Shown: positions 24,101-38,600 of the stretch, in pieces | Numbering within the stretch: position 1 is the stretch's first letter | Layout: each line of letters begins with the position of its first letter | Origin: Paragordius varius | Lineage: Eukaryota > Nematomorpha | Direction of reading: 5' to 3' | Length of the DNA: 64,000 nt | Assembly: GCA_964247055.1 (NCBI GenBank) | Contig: OZ176050.1 | Location: 6,200,001 to 6,264,000 of the forward strand | Program-made: the position numbers and the translations under genes | The notes under the pieces: model-generated | Database searches by the model: none | What the model was told of the DNA's origin: nothing | Seen by the model: only the letters and a program-made list of their open reading frames with translations

Positions 24101-25487
24101 GCAGGGTGATTGCATTCCATCGTGCAGCTTTTAATATAAGTTCTCTGGCTTGTGCAGGTTTCCCATTGTCTACGAGCCAGTATATTGATTCATCGATGAA
24201 ACTATAAAAATTAAGCATTTTTGGGAGAAATTATTTTAGGTGATAATGTAGCATTGTTTAAAAAAAATTTTAAAATTTTAATGTTTTTGTTTCCGGCTTA
24301 ACAAGGTGAACACCTATGATAAACATTGTCCTTTATAATAGCTAGAAAGGTTACGAACCAAAGTAATCTCAGAATTATAAGTAAGTAATCAGTATTTAAC
24401 ACCAATTTCTAATTATATTTTAAAAATATATATAACTATGGTAAATCATAAAACAAGAAAAATTAAAAAGTAAACTAACAATGTTTGTATGAAATATGTT
24501 CCCAACAGCAAACCCGTAACTGCTTGTAACGTCCGCCAGGGTCGAACAAAAAATGCGATTAAGGCTAAAACAGAAAATCCCAAACCATATGCAACGGTAG
24601 CTAATATAGGTATGAGGAAACGGTATTTTTTGGGTAATAATTCGCTCAACATGACAATGTGTAACACAAAATTGCCCTAAATATATATTAATTGATTATA
24701 TGATTAAAAAAATAATTTGTAATTATAATTAGATAAAGATGTGTTGATCAAAAAATAAAATAAGTAATTTATTGTAAGAGAAATGGATCCTCTACCTTTA
24801 TATATTACAATTTTATAAAAAACAGGCATATTATTTATCTTCATCAAATACATAATTTAAATTTTAATTAAAATTATAATGTAAAATATATAAATAGTCT
24901 TACGGAATGACAAAATCCTTGACCAAACCTCAATGTTAGCAACATAATATAATTAGGAGCGGTGGAAGCCAAAATAGATAAAACACTGTAACCAGCTGTT
25001 GAAAAATATAATATTCGTTTGCGTCCAAATTTATCTGATAAAATAGAAAAGACAACGGCTCCAAAGACACACCCAGCCATAAATATAGATGAAAACAGTG
25101 GAATAAGATGGGAATAATCGCATACTAAATCCCACTAAAATATTATTGAAAATAAACCTCCGCCGTTATTGTTTTTTTAAAGGTGTGATGGTATCCATTA
25201 TTACATGGGATAATGGTTCGATTTTTAGAGAACATTTTACATGATGAATAAACATTGTTGGCAATTTCCAAATTCGACATGGATGTTTCCCCATCGTATA
25301 AAGGAATAACTTCATCTATAGCGAATTCGGAAAAATTAAAATAACAAAAAAATGGATTTTCTTTTGCCACAAAGTCCTTTATTAGCATTTGTATGACTTG
25401 AAAAAGCATTAAATTCGATATTAAAATATAATTTTTGATTTGATATAAACCGAATCCCAACTTGTCTATAATCTCGTCCAAAGCCAT
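21135..25487 (-). CDS. SLC22 family organic cation/zwitterion-type transporter
   Basis: Ten exons in gene order: 25158-25487, 24904-25134, 24480-24676, 23911-24201, 23487-23618, 23131-23216, 22627-22747, 22065-22137, 21828-21984, 21135-21397. They sum to 1881 nt (626 aa, slightly long for the family) with matching phases. SLC22 proteins are 12-TM major-facilitator carriers of organic ions in the plasma membrane. Seen: N-terminal MALDEIIDKLGFGLYQ, a large first outer loop with cysteines, WDLVCD (111-116), ILSDKFGRKR (141-150, the MFS loop 2-3 motif), ESIYWL in place of the usual ESPRWL, GNLYVNYTLVGLTEIP, LGRRKP, and PLPETLEDLE after TM12. The tail is hydrophilic and ends STDL, a class I PDZ-binding pattern. 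The exact substrate class cannot be told. Intron 1 is 23 nt. The gene converges with EDEM2. Confidence 0.9.
25135..25157 (-). other. 23-nt intron 1 of the SLC22 gene
   Basis: Read on the minus strand it begins GTTTATTTTC and ends ATATTTTAG. Splicing places TGG GAT TTA GTA TGC GAT (WDLVCD) directly after the outer-loop exon, in phase 0. Confidence 0.9.
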
Positions 25488-26765
25488 GCTGCGTAAATTC
25501 AAAATTTGAATTTAAATCCATATGACAATATGTACGAATCTATTAACATATTTTTGTTATTATCTACTCACTTGTTCTATAAGTTAAAAAAAACCTGGCT
25601 TTTCTTTTCTGAAAATGTTTATACAATATTTATGTTTATGTTTTAACCGATATATTATCGGGATTTAATAAAAATAACTGTTTAGTTGTATCATCTTATT
25701 TTTTATATCTACCAAAAACAATGTGGGCTTTGTGTTTGGGAAAAAGTAGGCTAGTGGCATTTATACTAAAGACGGGCCACATGCGGCCCTAAAAGTTATT
25801 TTTTATGGCCCCGAATTATTAACGCTTAAGTTAGAAAGATTGCAAATACATGCGGATGATAGATTAGGACTGATTTAAATATTTTTAAATTTTATCATTT
25901 TTAAATTGATTCATGTCTTTGAAATTTTTACTCACTAATTTATTATATACGAGCTTTGTGCATCATCTCAATATAAGCTTGTAAAAATTGTATTTTTTGG
26001 ATTATTTATGGACACCTTTACCAAAGATTTAAAAATGTCATTGAAGTGGTTGCACTATAATAAACATGTAATCATCGGATATAAGAATATCAGCTTTCTA
26101 AATCATGTGCTCGGTGCATAGATTATTTTTTTACAACACCATGTGCAGTATTTGTGCGATTTTGTAATGAAATCATAAATACAGATTTCTTATTAATTGT
26201 TGGTATCTTATATATTATTTTTAAAAAAAATTTAAATTAATGGCACAAGAGTTAAGTTGCGGTTTATATAGGACCCGTCTAAATGATTTTGGTTATTTTA
26301 TTGTATGACCACTATATTAGACCCTGGGTTAATATCCATCCTCCTAATATTGGGTTTTTTAAGCAAATGTTATTTTGAAGCGATTTTCCAGGAAACGTGT
26401 AGGATCATTCAAATTTAAAAGTGGGAATTTATTAGTGGGCCATTGACCCTGAGTTTAGTTATACCCCCTGTGAAAATAGGTATTTTTATCCGGTTATTTA
26501 TCTATAGACAGAGGGAGAGGCGATTGTGCACACTAGTTATTATATTATATTTTATAATTCGATTTATTAATCGTCTTAATAATGTTTAACAACAGTAATA
26601 TTTTAATTCTTATATATCGATAAATTACCTTTCACTAAAGCTACAAAACAATAAAAAAAATTCCTTTAGTTTTTGACACTTAATTATATTTTGTGTTAGT
26701 TTTCTAACTCAAATTAATTTATATCTGAATATTTAATATGACATTGATATTGTGCTTTTACAGTC

Positions 26766-26965
26766 ATGTATCCTTTTTATCAAAAATTTATTTTTTTCGA
26801 TAAATGGGTATAAATATTTGGTAAAGAATGGAAAAATAAGAGCTCTATGGTATTAACAATATATTCATCAAAAAAGTATAAGAATTACCATAGAGCTTTT
26901 GTTTTTTTCTCTTTACCAAATATATATACCCATTTAAAAAAAAATTGATAAAATAAAGGATACAT
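26766..26965. repeat. Foldback (palindromic) element, 200 bp
   Basis: Two arms of about 85 bp in inverted orientation: ATGTATCCTTTTTATCAAA.., AATGGGTATAAATATTTGGT and AGAGCTCTATGGTA on the left are mirrored by TACCATAGAGCT, ACCAAATATATATACCCATT and AAAGGATACAT on the right, around a loop of roughly 30 bp. It could fold into a long hairpin. No coding sequence is present. Confidence 0.8.
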
Positions 26966-28044
26966 TCGGGTGCAGTTTCGATAAAAACATTTAAAAAAAT
27001 ATAAGTTTCGAAAAATCATCATTTCAAACTTTTAGACGCAAATTTTTCTACAGGCTAATAAACCTCACATATAAATATATATTACAAATTATATGTATTA
27101 TAAATTTAACACCACAACTTTATTTTTTAAAAAAATGATACATTGGGGAACAAAATAATTCATTATATCCTCATTTAAATAAATATTTATAAATATGTAA
27201 TAATTATAAAATTTTTATCAGCCAAATATTTTTGTAATCATTTCTTAATTCACTAATCAAACTAGCTTTTAAAATTATTAAGACTCAATTAATTTACGCA
27301 TTTAATTAGGGTTTATGTTAAAGTTTATAAAGTGTTATAAATAGCCTGTTTGTATTTAAAAAATTTATATCAAACTGTGAGACATATATTTTAAAACTCA
27401 ATTATAAATATAAAATTTGGCGATTATAATAATTTTTCCATGTTGATACCATTGAATTAAATTTAGTTATTTTTTGTTATGAATTAATAATAAATATATA
27501 CCAATTTTATCTCATTAATTATTTTGCGATTCCATCAAAAACTTTTATAACAAGGTTGTATTAATTCAGGCCTTTGAAACAGGCTAAAGAAGCATTGGAG
27601 CTAAGTTGTTTTTCTTAAATTAAAAAATAAACCAGATGGTTCTCTTATATATGAAAACAAGGGAGAGTGATTAGGAAATTGAATTGGGGCCGGTATAGTT
27701 ACAAAAACTTCGGTTTTAATTGGTTAAAATTGTTTCTAATTATGTTGGTTTTCAGATCATACTTGGCTTATGATTCAAGGATAAGGGCAATCATTTTTAA
27801 TTTTTTGCAAAAGATAATTTTTTCAATAAATAAACATACCTGCTAAATATTAAACCAGAAGTATTATTTATACACAATTATTAGAAAAAAAATTAAGTTA
27901 CTTATTGGGACAGATTAATAGGTGTCAAATGTATATGTAATACAAAAAAATAACTGGCAGGAATAAATAAAAGTTGATAGTTATGACTCTAGTAGTATGC
28001 TAAACATCATCAACCATTTATAATTGATGAAAATGTTTAAACAA

Positions 28045-28316
28045 CAGAGGCGTAGCTTGCACTTCTGGCCCCCTGTGCATGAATCCGTGATGAAGCCCTC
28101 TCTCCCTTCATGCAACACCTTGCATTTAAAAAAATTAATCAAATTTAAACCGTAGACAACTCATAAATGGGTGATTTTTGTATGTATAATTTAAATAATG
28201 ACTTTTAAATACCTATTTTTTTGGAAATAAATTTAAAAAATTTGAAATTCAACGCCCCTTCAACTATGGCGCCGGGTGCATCAGCCCCCCTTTCCTCCCC
28301 CTTAGCTGGACCTCTG
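28045..28316. mobile_element. Small inverted-tip DNA element (MITE-like, 272 bp)
   Basis: The left tip CAGAGGCGTAGCTTG and the right tip (reversed) CAGAGGTCCAGCTAAGG are partial inverted repeats. The body is richer in G and C than its flanks. CAGAGGCGTAGC-like tips are common on non-autonomous DNA transposons in animals. No clean target duplication could be fixed, so the class stays open. Confidence 0.5.
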
Positions 28317-29186
28317 TTAACCAAGATGCAACTTAATTCGTGAAACGGAAAAGATGTGTAACATGTCCATATAAAAAATGTCTATGAGAAAAACAATCCT
28401 TCATCAAACGGAAGGTTTTGGCTAAGATACGCATTTAGATGGATGACAAAAAGGGTATTAGGTCTTTTATTGTGAATAAAACTCTCTTTATTTATTCAGT
28501 GTCACAAGCCCCATTTTTTAAACCATTTTTTATTAAAATCCGTGAGACGGTCTTAATAAATGTGTTTTTCTATAATAAGGCGTGGTAAAAGGCAGGTAAA
28601 CCAGTTAAAAAGATTGGCTAAAATGTCAATTGATGGAAAACAGCTTCATTATTGCTTTTCTTTCAGTAAAAGAAATAATGTTGCTAAAATTTAACGAGTC
28701 AAGATAAAGGACCTTATTATTTCCATTTACTTCGAATGTACGAAATCAAACATTCTCCTTAAAATAAGAGAATTTTCGGTTCCGTAATTCATAAATAAAT
28801 TAAATATTCCAAAAAATCTGGAATATATACCAAAATTTTTGATCCTAAATTATCAAACAAGCGTAAACTTACTATAAAACTGAATACAAATAATTCATGA
28901 TAAAAATATCGAAATATTTCCTAAAAAGAATATATATTAAGACAATATTGGATTTATTAAATTTATATATCTATCTATTTGAATTATTACTACTATATTC
29001 ATTCTTGATTTTTTTCAATCAAAGGACAATTCTAAAAAAATAAATTGGTCCTTCTATGTTCTTTACAAAAAAACAGTTATATATTATTTTCAGCCTTTAA
29101 AATCATAATCATCATCATTTTATGCATTAATTTACTCTCTCTTCTCATGACAAAAGAATTATTTTTTGTCATTCTCAAAATGTTAA

Positions 29187-32100
29187 TCATCTCTTTTCTG
29201 TATCGAAACTACAGTAGTTATCTGTGTCGTCAGAATTAACAAGGAAGCAATTTATTCCGTTATTATTTGTTATATTTTTATCATAAAGAGAATTTTCCAG
29301 AACCAAAACATCATCTTTTGGACAAGAAAATATGGTGTCATTTTGTTGTATGCAATTACATGATGTATAAACGGTGTCTGGAGCGACAATAGACATAGCT
29401 GTTCTAAGATTCTGTATAATTATATCGGTTGTTGTGTTGAGGGGAATATCACAATACGTATTATTAATATTATTTCTATCACATGTAATTTGGTTTTCTT
29501 GGTTAATTGTTTCGTGTTTAAGTGTGGTGGTAGGTGATGAGGATGAACTATCATCATTCAAAATAATATCATGATGAATGCTTCTATTAGAATGTTTATC
29601 TATATTTGCGTTGGTGGGATTTGAATGATGATAATAGTTATTTTTAACACGCAATTTCGTGGTGCTTGCATTTGCCACATAATGACTTTTACTATTAACA
29701 TTACCAGGTTCGATAGAAGATCCAACAACATTGTTGTTAGAAGGGTTTGGATTAAGATTTTTAGCATGTTGATTCTGATAACAACTCCGTACTGTCAAAT
29801 TGTAAAACTCTGCACGTACGTGAGAACGACCCTTGACACAAAACATGAGAGCAAGTTTGAAAGTTCTTCTAAAATTTTGTGAAACAAAGGCATAGACTAC
29901 AGGGTTAATACAACTATTAATGTATGATAGCAGCGTAATGTATTGTCGAATAGGTTTAAGCACACCAAAATGGTATTGTGACAAAACTCCGCAACCTACT
30001 AGGAGATTGTTTGTGAGAATCGGACTCCAACAAATTATGTAAAGCAATATAACGATAATGAGAAGCTTGATAATCTATATGTACAATTTTTTAACAGGAT
30101 ATATGAGAAAAACTGAAATCTACGCAACTTAGCTGTAAATATATTAAAAACTATTACAATTTAGTATACTTGTTTATGCATAGATTTTTCATCATTTGCA
30201 ATATTAATTTCCATACGTTTGATTTGGGAATTTTGTGATGACACCCGTCCATATCTAGATATTTAAAATAAATATAATAAGCAAAAAGTTTCTTTGTACC
30301 GCTGACAACGGACATCCTTATAGTGTCCGAAACCGTTACTTTTTATTTTTATATGACACGCTTTTAATGCATATATTTAATACTATTTACGTGTCGAAAA
30401 TAATGTATATTCTACAAGTATAATACCAATTAAAATCAACCTATATAATAAACGTAATTTCCGCAATGATATATTTCCAAATAGTGTCAGTTTAAAATAT
30501 TTTATAAAAAATCTAATTTCATGCCATCATAACAAAATATTGTAAAATTTAACCCTATTTTTTACTTTATATGTTTACGGGAGGGATAGTATGGGAGTCT
30601 ATGCTTACGCACTTTCCGCAACTCAATCACAATACTTATAAAAGTGTAACTCATAATCGAAACGGGAATGAGAAGCAAAAGGCACATTTGATATATGGCA
30701 AAAGCTAATTGATGATAAGGTTGGGGCCATTTTATATCACAGAGATAGATATCTCGATTAGGCACTAATTGATCTAAATGCTATACTTTGAAAATAAGAA
30801 ATTAAATACATTTAGCTGCCAATTTCAAATGTATTAATACTTTTTGCACACAAATTCAACAAAAATTTTACTGTAGAGTTAAATTGGTAAATCATTACGG
30901 TTCTACAAAAACAATTCCGGTTCAATGCCTGATTTTTGTTTTACGGATGTTTTTATTTTCTGACCGTGAATGACGGCATTACGTGTTTAGGTCGGTTACT
31001 AAGCTGAAAATTTAGGGTATTTATTAAGCAGAATAATTGAAAAACTTTACTCTTTCATAAAGAATTGGAATGGCAAGGAGGAATGATGAAGTCCAAATGG
31101 ATGCAATAATATATTGAGTATGAAATCGTGATGTCTTAAATTTGGCTCTCAGTGGATGCTTGATAGCAATGTACCTAAAAACATTAAAAGGATTCATTTG
31201 CGTGTCGGCATCACTTAAAATATAAGCAACATAAAAATTAATGTTTTTATTTTAAGTTTTTTTAAAGTAGAAACCATATAAATTTAATAAAAATATGAAA
31301 CTCACCATTCCCTAATTTAATGCATTGATTTTATTCTAATAACCTTTAACTTTGATTGCGACAATTAAAAATATTTCTATTAAAAAAATTTCCAGAAAAT
31401 GTGATTTTTTAGTATTTGAATGGTAAACTTTACCCATTCGCAAAATATATGGGATTTAATAAATATTTATGTATCAAAATAAGACAGTAAACCTACCATT
31501 TATTTTAACAATTTTATCTAGTTAATTGCCGAAATTCGCAAAGATTTATTCAGAAAATTTGTTTAAGAAAAACATTTTACATAGATTTTGTAAAATTTTG
31601 TATTTGAAATTTCTCTCGGGGTGCGAAAATTTTCTAAAGGGCCGCATGCGCGCAAGTTGGATTCCCTCTTTAAATAAATAATAAACTACCCAAATCAAAG
31701 ATATATGTTATTCACAAATTATAAATTTTGAAATATATGTAAAAGGATATTTAATCATAAACTCTAAAATTAAGTATTTCATCTTAAAGATTATTTTAAA
31801 ATTTGCTAAGCCTCTATATATTAATAAAATGATCTAAGAATGAAGGGCACAATTGATCTAAACATTATACATGTGTATGAGTCAAAAAGTCATTTTTTCT
31901 AATTTTCAATTTCTGGATGGTAAAACTATCAGGTTCTGGAATTCTGGGGCTTACGTTGGATATTAAAAAATATAATCCAAGTGTTTTGTTAGAATTTGCA
32001 ATTAATTATCAACCATGGCTAAAAACTTGGCAAAACAATACATAAATTTACTGTATGAGTAAGTATACATTCCTAGAAAGTTATTAATTATTGCCAAATA

Positions 32101-35100
32101 GTAAATACCACAAAGGGTAGTAATATTGGCTAATATTCACTTTTTGCTGATATTAACCAATAATACTGCCCTTTGTTGTATTTACTATTTGGCAAGACTT
32201 TAAAGTCAAAAACCCGGCGGGCCGCACTTGAAATATATGGGTATTAACAATTTTAATAAATTTCAAACATAACACTGTAAAATGATGGATAGATTTATTC
32301 AGAAAATTTTTTTTAGGAAATATTGATTTCCTAATATTTTGTGAGCATATTTTTGCAAATTACGGATCAATTGTTAAATAGCCGCATGGATACATATAAA
32401 GTTTACCATTTCAATATTGAAAAACCATTCACTTTTAGAAAAAATATTTACCTTTCAACACTAACCGTTGTTAGCGTTAATACAGAACACAGAACTGACA
32501 CATTTTGTAGATAATATGTAAATTTGCAAAGGAAGGCACCCATGTTCCATGTATATGACATAAAAGACACTGCCTAATAAGATAGTTAAAACTTTGTGTA
32601 ATAAAATATCAAATTTAATTAGTGTTACTGTGTAGAATTAATTATATATATATATATATAAATTCACCACTATAATTTTCATTTTCCAATTGTTTGAACG
32701 AGAAATGATCTTTGTTAAAATATCCATTTTAGTATTAATAGTTATTCACAAATATAATAGGAGGTAAAAAAATAGGCGAATTATTTTTAATAAATTATAA
32801 GAGGAATATCTTTAATTTTTAATTTTTTTTAAACCAAAAGACATTTAATTTTTGGTATAAAAAACATTAATTTATTAAGATAAATTACTTACTAAAAACA
32901 CAAGATTTTGAAACCTATCATCATGATTAAACTATTTTTAGGAACTATTTAAAAATCAATAAGTTGCGGCGTTTTCTACTTACAGTTAGTTTTAAATTTT
33001 AAAATGAATCGATATATAGAATATATAATGTGTATAAAACAAACTCATAAATTTTAACCATTATGTCATCACTTCCTCAACAACAACTAAAGAATAGTAT
33101 TTATATAGTGGTTATCGATAATAAAACTAAAATAGATTCCAATTTCAAAATATTAAAAAGTTAAAACGTATCAACACATTATTTATTACATTATTCAATA
33201 TCAAACAAACAGTGGGTAAATTGGAGTTCTTAAACTTAACGAAAGTAAAGTACCTCTCTCTACCTCATAAATTTAAAATGAACAAGACCAGGAACAATTG
33301 TGTATGTGTTTGCTTTACATTATGTATTAAAAAATAGACATTTAACATCTTATATAAAATTTTTATTAATCGTTAAAAAATACAAGATTTCAAAAGCTAA
33401 AATTGTTTGGTGAAATTAAATATTTATAAAATCTCATATATTATGATTGTAAAGAAAATTTCACGAAAAAACATTACATGGACACTGTTATCCCTGTGAT
33501 TTTATATAAATAATTTAACACAAAATGTCACACCCTTTTCACACCAAGATAATGTAAAAGTAATTTATGGCAGTTTTTAAGACTTTTTTATGGCAAAATA
33601 TATTGTTGTAAAATTTATTATAAGAGTTGACTATTTGACACTACTCTCAATTGGTTAATTAAAAAAATATGTAATTAAAGTTTTATGGTAGTTGCTTTTA
33701 AGTTTATAATTTTACTATAAATTATTTAACAGACACTCAAATTCTGATAACTTAAGAAAAAGATTGTTATATTAAGTCTTACTGTTTTATAACTAATAAA
33801 TTATTAATTTATATATAAATTAATATCCCCCAAATAATATTTTTTTGTAAAAGATATAAATAAGGTTTGCAGCTAAATACTGTTCAAACTATATAAATTA
33901 ACGGTGTTAACATTGTTGATTATGAAATTCAGTAAAAGGCACTTTAATAATAACAAGTTTGGTCATGTCAAAATTATAATGCTGGAATGAATCAGGATTT
34001 TTGATAGATAAAAATCATTGATAGTTACAATATTCCTTCCATCAAACACACAAAAAACAAAATGATAATGAGATTGTAAATTTATAAATTTAACCTTGTG
34101 TTAGACAAATATAATTAAATTAATCATGGATAACCAGCCAGTTATATTACGGTATGATTTTTGTAAAAAATCATAAATTTCAAAATTAACCATATTAACT
34201 ACATCTAAACTTTTTACCAAAGTCACGAATGAACCATCAAGTTTTATGAGCGTTCCTTTATAAAATTACGATAGCGAGAAAAATATATATTTCGTTCTTT
34301 ATATGAGAAAATAACTATTTAAAACGTCTGAAATCTCAAATCTCTACTTGGGTTATGTTTGGTCACATTTTGTCCTGATGATGAAATCAAAAAAGGCCCG
34401 TATTTTATACGGTTTTCATAATGCTGCCTGTTTCTTTTTCACATTGAGGGTTAGAAAACGCACCCAAAATTATATTAAAATTAAAGTTAGTAGTTACTAT
34501 CGATTTTATGATTGATTGAGAGCGTAAATGTATATTTTTTAAGACTTATTTAAATAGGACATTCCATACTCACAAATCCGAAATACCATAGTGGAGAAAA
34601 TGCATCTGATAGTTTAATTTAATTGTGTCATGCAGCTAAAAACTAAAAAATAGATATGGTACCGGTTTATGTATTCAAAAGCATTCCAACCATGGAAAGT
34701 GACCGCTTTAAAAGCAACATGTCAAAAATCTTCATACGTTTATCAGGTTATTATATTTTATATAAAATAATTGCATAAAATTTAAATTTGATGGGGAAAA
34801 ATTAGGCATGCTAAAAATTTATCAAATATTAATTTCTTTTAAAATTATAGAAGCCAATTCGGACGATTAAAATCGATTTGTTTGGTTCGATCACATATAT
34901 GTCCTAGTGCAAAAAATCGGGTTAGATAATTTATATCAGTGGTTCCCAAAAGGGGTGCAGGGGGCGCGAAAAATTTATGGGCTTAAATTATGTTAATAAA
35001 CATAACGTTTACTACTATTTGATAATTAGATTAATATTATTTAATCAGAGGGAAATATGCTACGGCGTCTATATGATGAAAAATTATTTTTTTTGGACGA

Positions 35101-35653
35101 TGCAGGCTAATTAGAACTTTTTCGTATTTTTCTAATTCAGATTTTCAACTAGGAATCTACTTTTAGTTGATTTCTAAAATTGCAAAATATTTAATCATAT
35201 TATTACATATCTCCAGGATTCGATAAACATATTTACAAACTGCTTGGATTTCAAAAGCTAAAAATAATGAATTAGTTCAGTTGTCAACCTTTAATTCTAC
35301 TTCAAATCCATTATCTCTAATTAATTCAATAGTTGATAATTATGCATTCCTTGTGGAGGTATTGCTATATACATTCAAGATCCCTTATCTGGTACCAATA
35401 AAATTTATTAATGTAAACCCTTCCGATAGAAGTAAAGGAAGATGCATTTGAGTTTTAATATGATTAAATCTACTAAAAATCACTGAAAATTTTTGGATAA
35501 AAGCACATAAACTGTGTTTGAGTCTACGAGTCAACTTAATTCATGAGTGTCATATCCGAAAATCGCCTAATAGGGGTTATTATGTTTAAAATATATTTTG
35601 TCAATCTATTCCAAAAAAGTTACTAAAAAATATTAACAATATTTAATTAGCAA

Positions 35654-35692
<39 letters not shown>

Positions 35693-38600
35693 TTTTAACT
35701 TATATATAAACAAAAGTTTAACATTTTTGTACTGGCTAAAATGGGCTGATATATAAATTTTGGCGATTTTGTTGAAGCGTAGTTTAAGGTTTCTGAAAGC
35801 TTGGTGCTACTGAAAATTTCTATCTTAGATATTAGTTCAAAAATTATCTTAATTTCGAATTTGGGTAATTAAAATCCAGAGATGAGCGAATCCTTATATT
35901 AAATTTTGTGGCAATTGAAATCTTCAGCAGTATTGATTTATAAAAAAAAGTGTGTTTATAATATTTTAAGTGATTTACAGTTTCCATCATGTAAAAACAT
36001 CATGAAATAAGATTTAACGAATTTTGTCAAAATTTGTTAAAACAAAGTACGCTTTTTTATAAATAAATTTTTATATCCATAATCTAGCATATGTTAAAAA
36101 TCTTATCGCGCAATCTTGGCTATTAGTGTAATATTTAATTATACAATATCATATGTTAGGATTAAAGTTTGTATTTATTATGGTATTTTTTAATCTTGGT
36201 GCCTGACTTCCTATGGGTTGGTTTCTAAAAATAATTTTGCATATGTTGTCTATAAAACTGCGTCAATCGGAGGTATAAAAATATTTCAATTATATATATT
36301 ATATTAAGAATAAATGTAGGTAATTTTGGTTTTGGAAAAGCGTGATATAAGATAATTGCATTGTGTTAGCACGATATCGAACAATTGCAAAATTATCGCA
36401 CATTATTTCAAATAATTGTTTGGTGATGCTTTTTTTCCAAATATCATATAAACATATGATAAATACATTTAAAAAGCAAAACAATTATTTATAAAATTTT
36501 AATTGTCGGTAAGCTCGGAAAGTAGGCTAGTTCTCTTAAAAAAACGCATAAATGCCCGCGATACACCTTTTTAATACTGCTAGATTTAGATCTTTCAATA
36601 ATAATTTTTTTTACATATTAAGTAATATCAATACAAAATTATATTATTACCTAATCTCATTTGGATAAAATATACAGAGATTTAACAAAATAAAAATGAA
36701 ATTGTCATCTTTTGGATGCTACAAGAGAAGTGATGAACGATGATAAATTGTAATAACCATGTTGTGGGCAAAAGCTTTAAATAGAATGCATAGATTTTAC
36801 AAATGTTTATACTGGTCAAAAATATATTTTCAACAAATACTAGCTCTAATATTGAAATAAAATTTTTTAGGTTTATGCTAAATAAATATTTTCAAAAATA
36901 TATTTGGAAAATTGTATAGAAATTAATTTAATACATTTGGATTCAAAAATGGAAACATTCTTAATTGTGACAATTGTAATAATACAACTATATGTACGGA
37001 GTAATAATGAATGAAAAATCATTTAACTAAGCATTTTACATGAAACAAAATTGCGTTTAACAAGCAGGAAAAGCGCAAATTATTTTGTTCAAAAACTTTT
37101 TTTTACAGTTTAGAGTTATTTTTTCTTTCCTAACAATTTATGACCTAATTTATTTCCCAGGGCCATTTAAAATCTTATTAATTAAAAACCTTTTAGCTTA
37201 GGGACAAATTTAAATTGCTTAAAATAATGTAAAATTATCATCTCAAACTTTAGCCGCCATTTTCTTTAATTTTATAATCTGGAACCTAACATGGTTTAAA
37301 AATATAAATAATTTTAACTTTGGAAGGTTTTTAAATTACAATTGACCAGAAATTTTTTATACAAGCATTTAACAGCTTTTTGTTTCTTGGAGGTATCTGA
37401 ATTAGGGACTCTAGAAGTTACGAAACTGCGAAAAACAGAAAAGGAGGGTTTGATAATTTAATTTAAAAAAACACCTTTCAAAACAGTAGTTTGGATACTT
37501 CTAGCTCTGGGCCAAAACATTAACCCAAAATGTCATTGCGTGCAAAAATAAAAATTTAATGAAGTTTTAACTATAGGGTGATGAAATTATCTTAAAGAAC
37601 CATCAATACTTTAATAATCACCTACCCAGTATGTAAAAGATACTAATCTGAAATGAGATTATCTTTTCACAGATTAATAATGATTTATAATTTTTTGATT
37701 TTTTTATTAAATATGTATTGGTCCAGTATAATGCTTTTTAGGTTATTATATTTTTTTAATAAGATTTTTGCATTTCTGTCTGTGTTAACAACAAAATGGG
37801 TGTCTATTACGATAAAACAGATACTATGTATGCGAAAATAAATTTATATTTATATATTACTAGCTATAAAGGGTAAATCAAATATGATTTATCAAAATAT
37901 AATTAATTTATATTGTTTTTAACCTAACGAATTCTTATGTATAAATAAAATTAATAACATGACATATAAATTTCAGAACAAGGGTTGAAAGAAATATTTT
38001 GACAAAGGTTAAACAGTGGTATTAGGGGGATTACTAAAAATAACATTATATTTGTTCATCGCTCACAAAAAATCTCTTTATTATTATTATTACTATAATA
38101 TTAAAATATGTTTTTAATTTATTTTCGATTGTAATATAAAGCAAAGATAATCCATTCTTTAAAATGGGGTCAATGGTGTATTGAGAACAGCCTAAAAAAT
38201 AATTAAATTTAAACTACATTTAGAGACATAACAATATTTGGAGAGAATAAAATTCTATTGATTTAAGTAAATTGATTTATATGATGTTTATCAATCCTTG
38301 ATTTATCAGTTGGTGTAATATATCACTTTACCATGTTAAAGTAAAACTCAGAATACCGCGCAATTTATAATTAAAATTTATAGCCGTTTCATTCTCTCGC
38401 ATATATAATAAAAAAATCGCTTTCACAAAAAAAGATTACGGTTTTCACTAACAAAGCATGATGCCACGCTACTTTTGAAAAAATATATAAGTCCTAGTAT
38501 TTAATCTATAATCTTTAAATTAATTATACCCTCAATCTGAATTAAGAGTTTGTGAATATTAGTTATATAACAATAAAATGAAATTTAGTAAATTTTTTAA

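Larger units (their letters stand above)
25488..29186. other. Intergenic stretch, no gene seen
   Basis: About 3.7 kb between the SLC22 start and the GPCR stop. It holds a foldback element (26766-26965) and a small inverted-tip element (28045-28316), annotated separately. The rest is AT-rich sequence with frequent stops, and no exon with recognisable protein similarity was found on either strand. Confidence 0.6.

Noticed and set aside
30579-30620. Strong-looking GPCR donors GTAAGC and GTAAAC near 30608 and 30578
   Set aside because: Both leave the wrong phase for the next exon. Only the donor at 30564-30565 gives phase 2, which the third-inner-loop exon needs.
34937-35000. A complete hAT element starting CAGTGGTTCCCAAA
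   Set aside because: Only one tip is visible. No matching reverse tip or 8-bp duplication was found nearby, so it is mentioned only within the intron entry.
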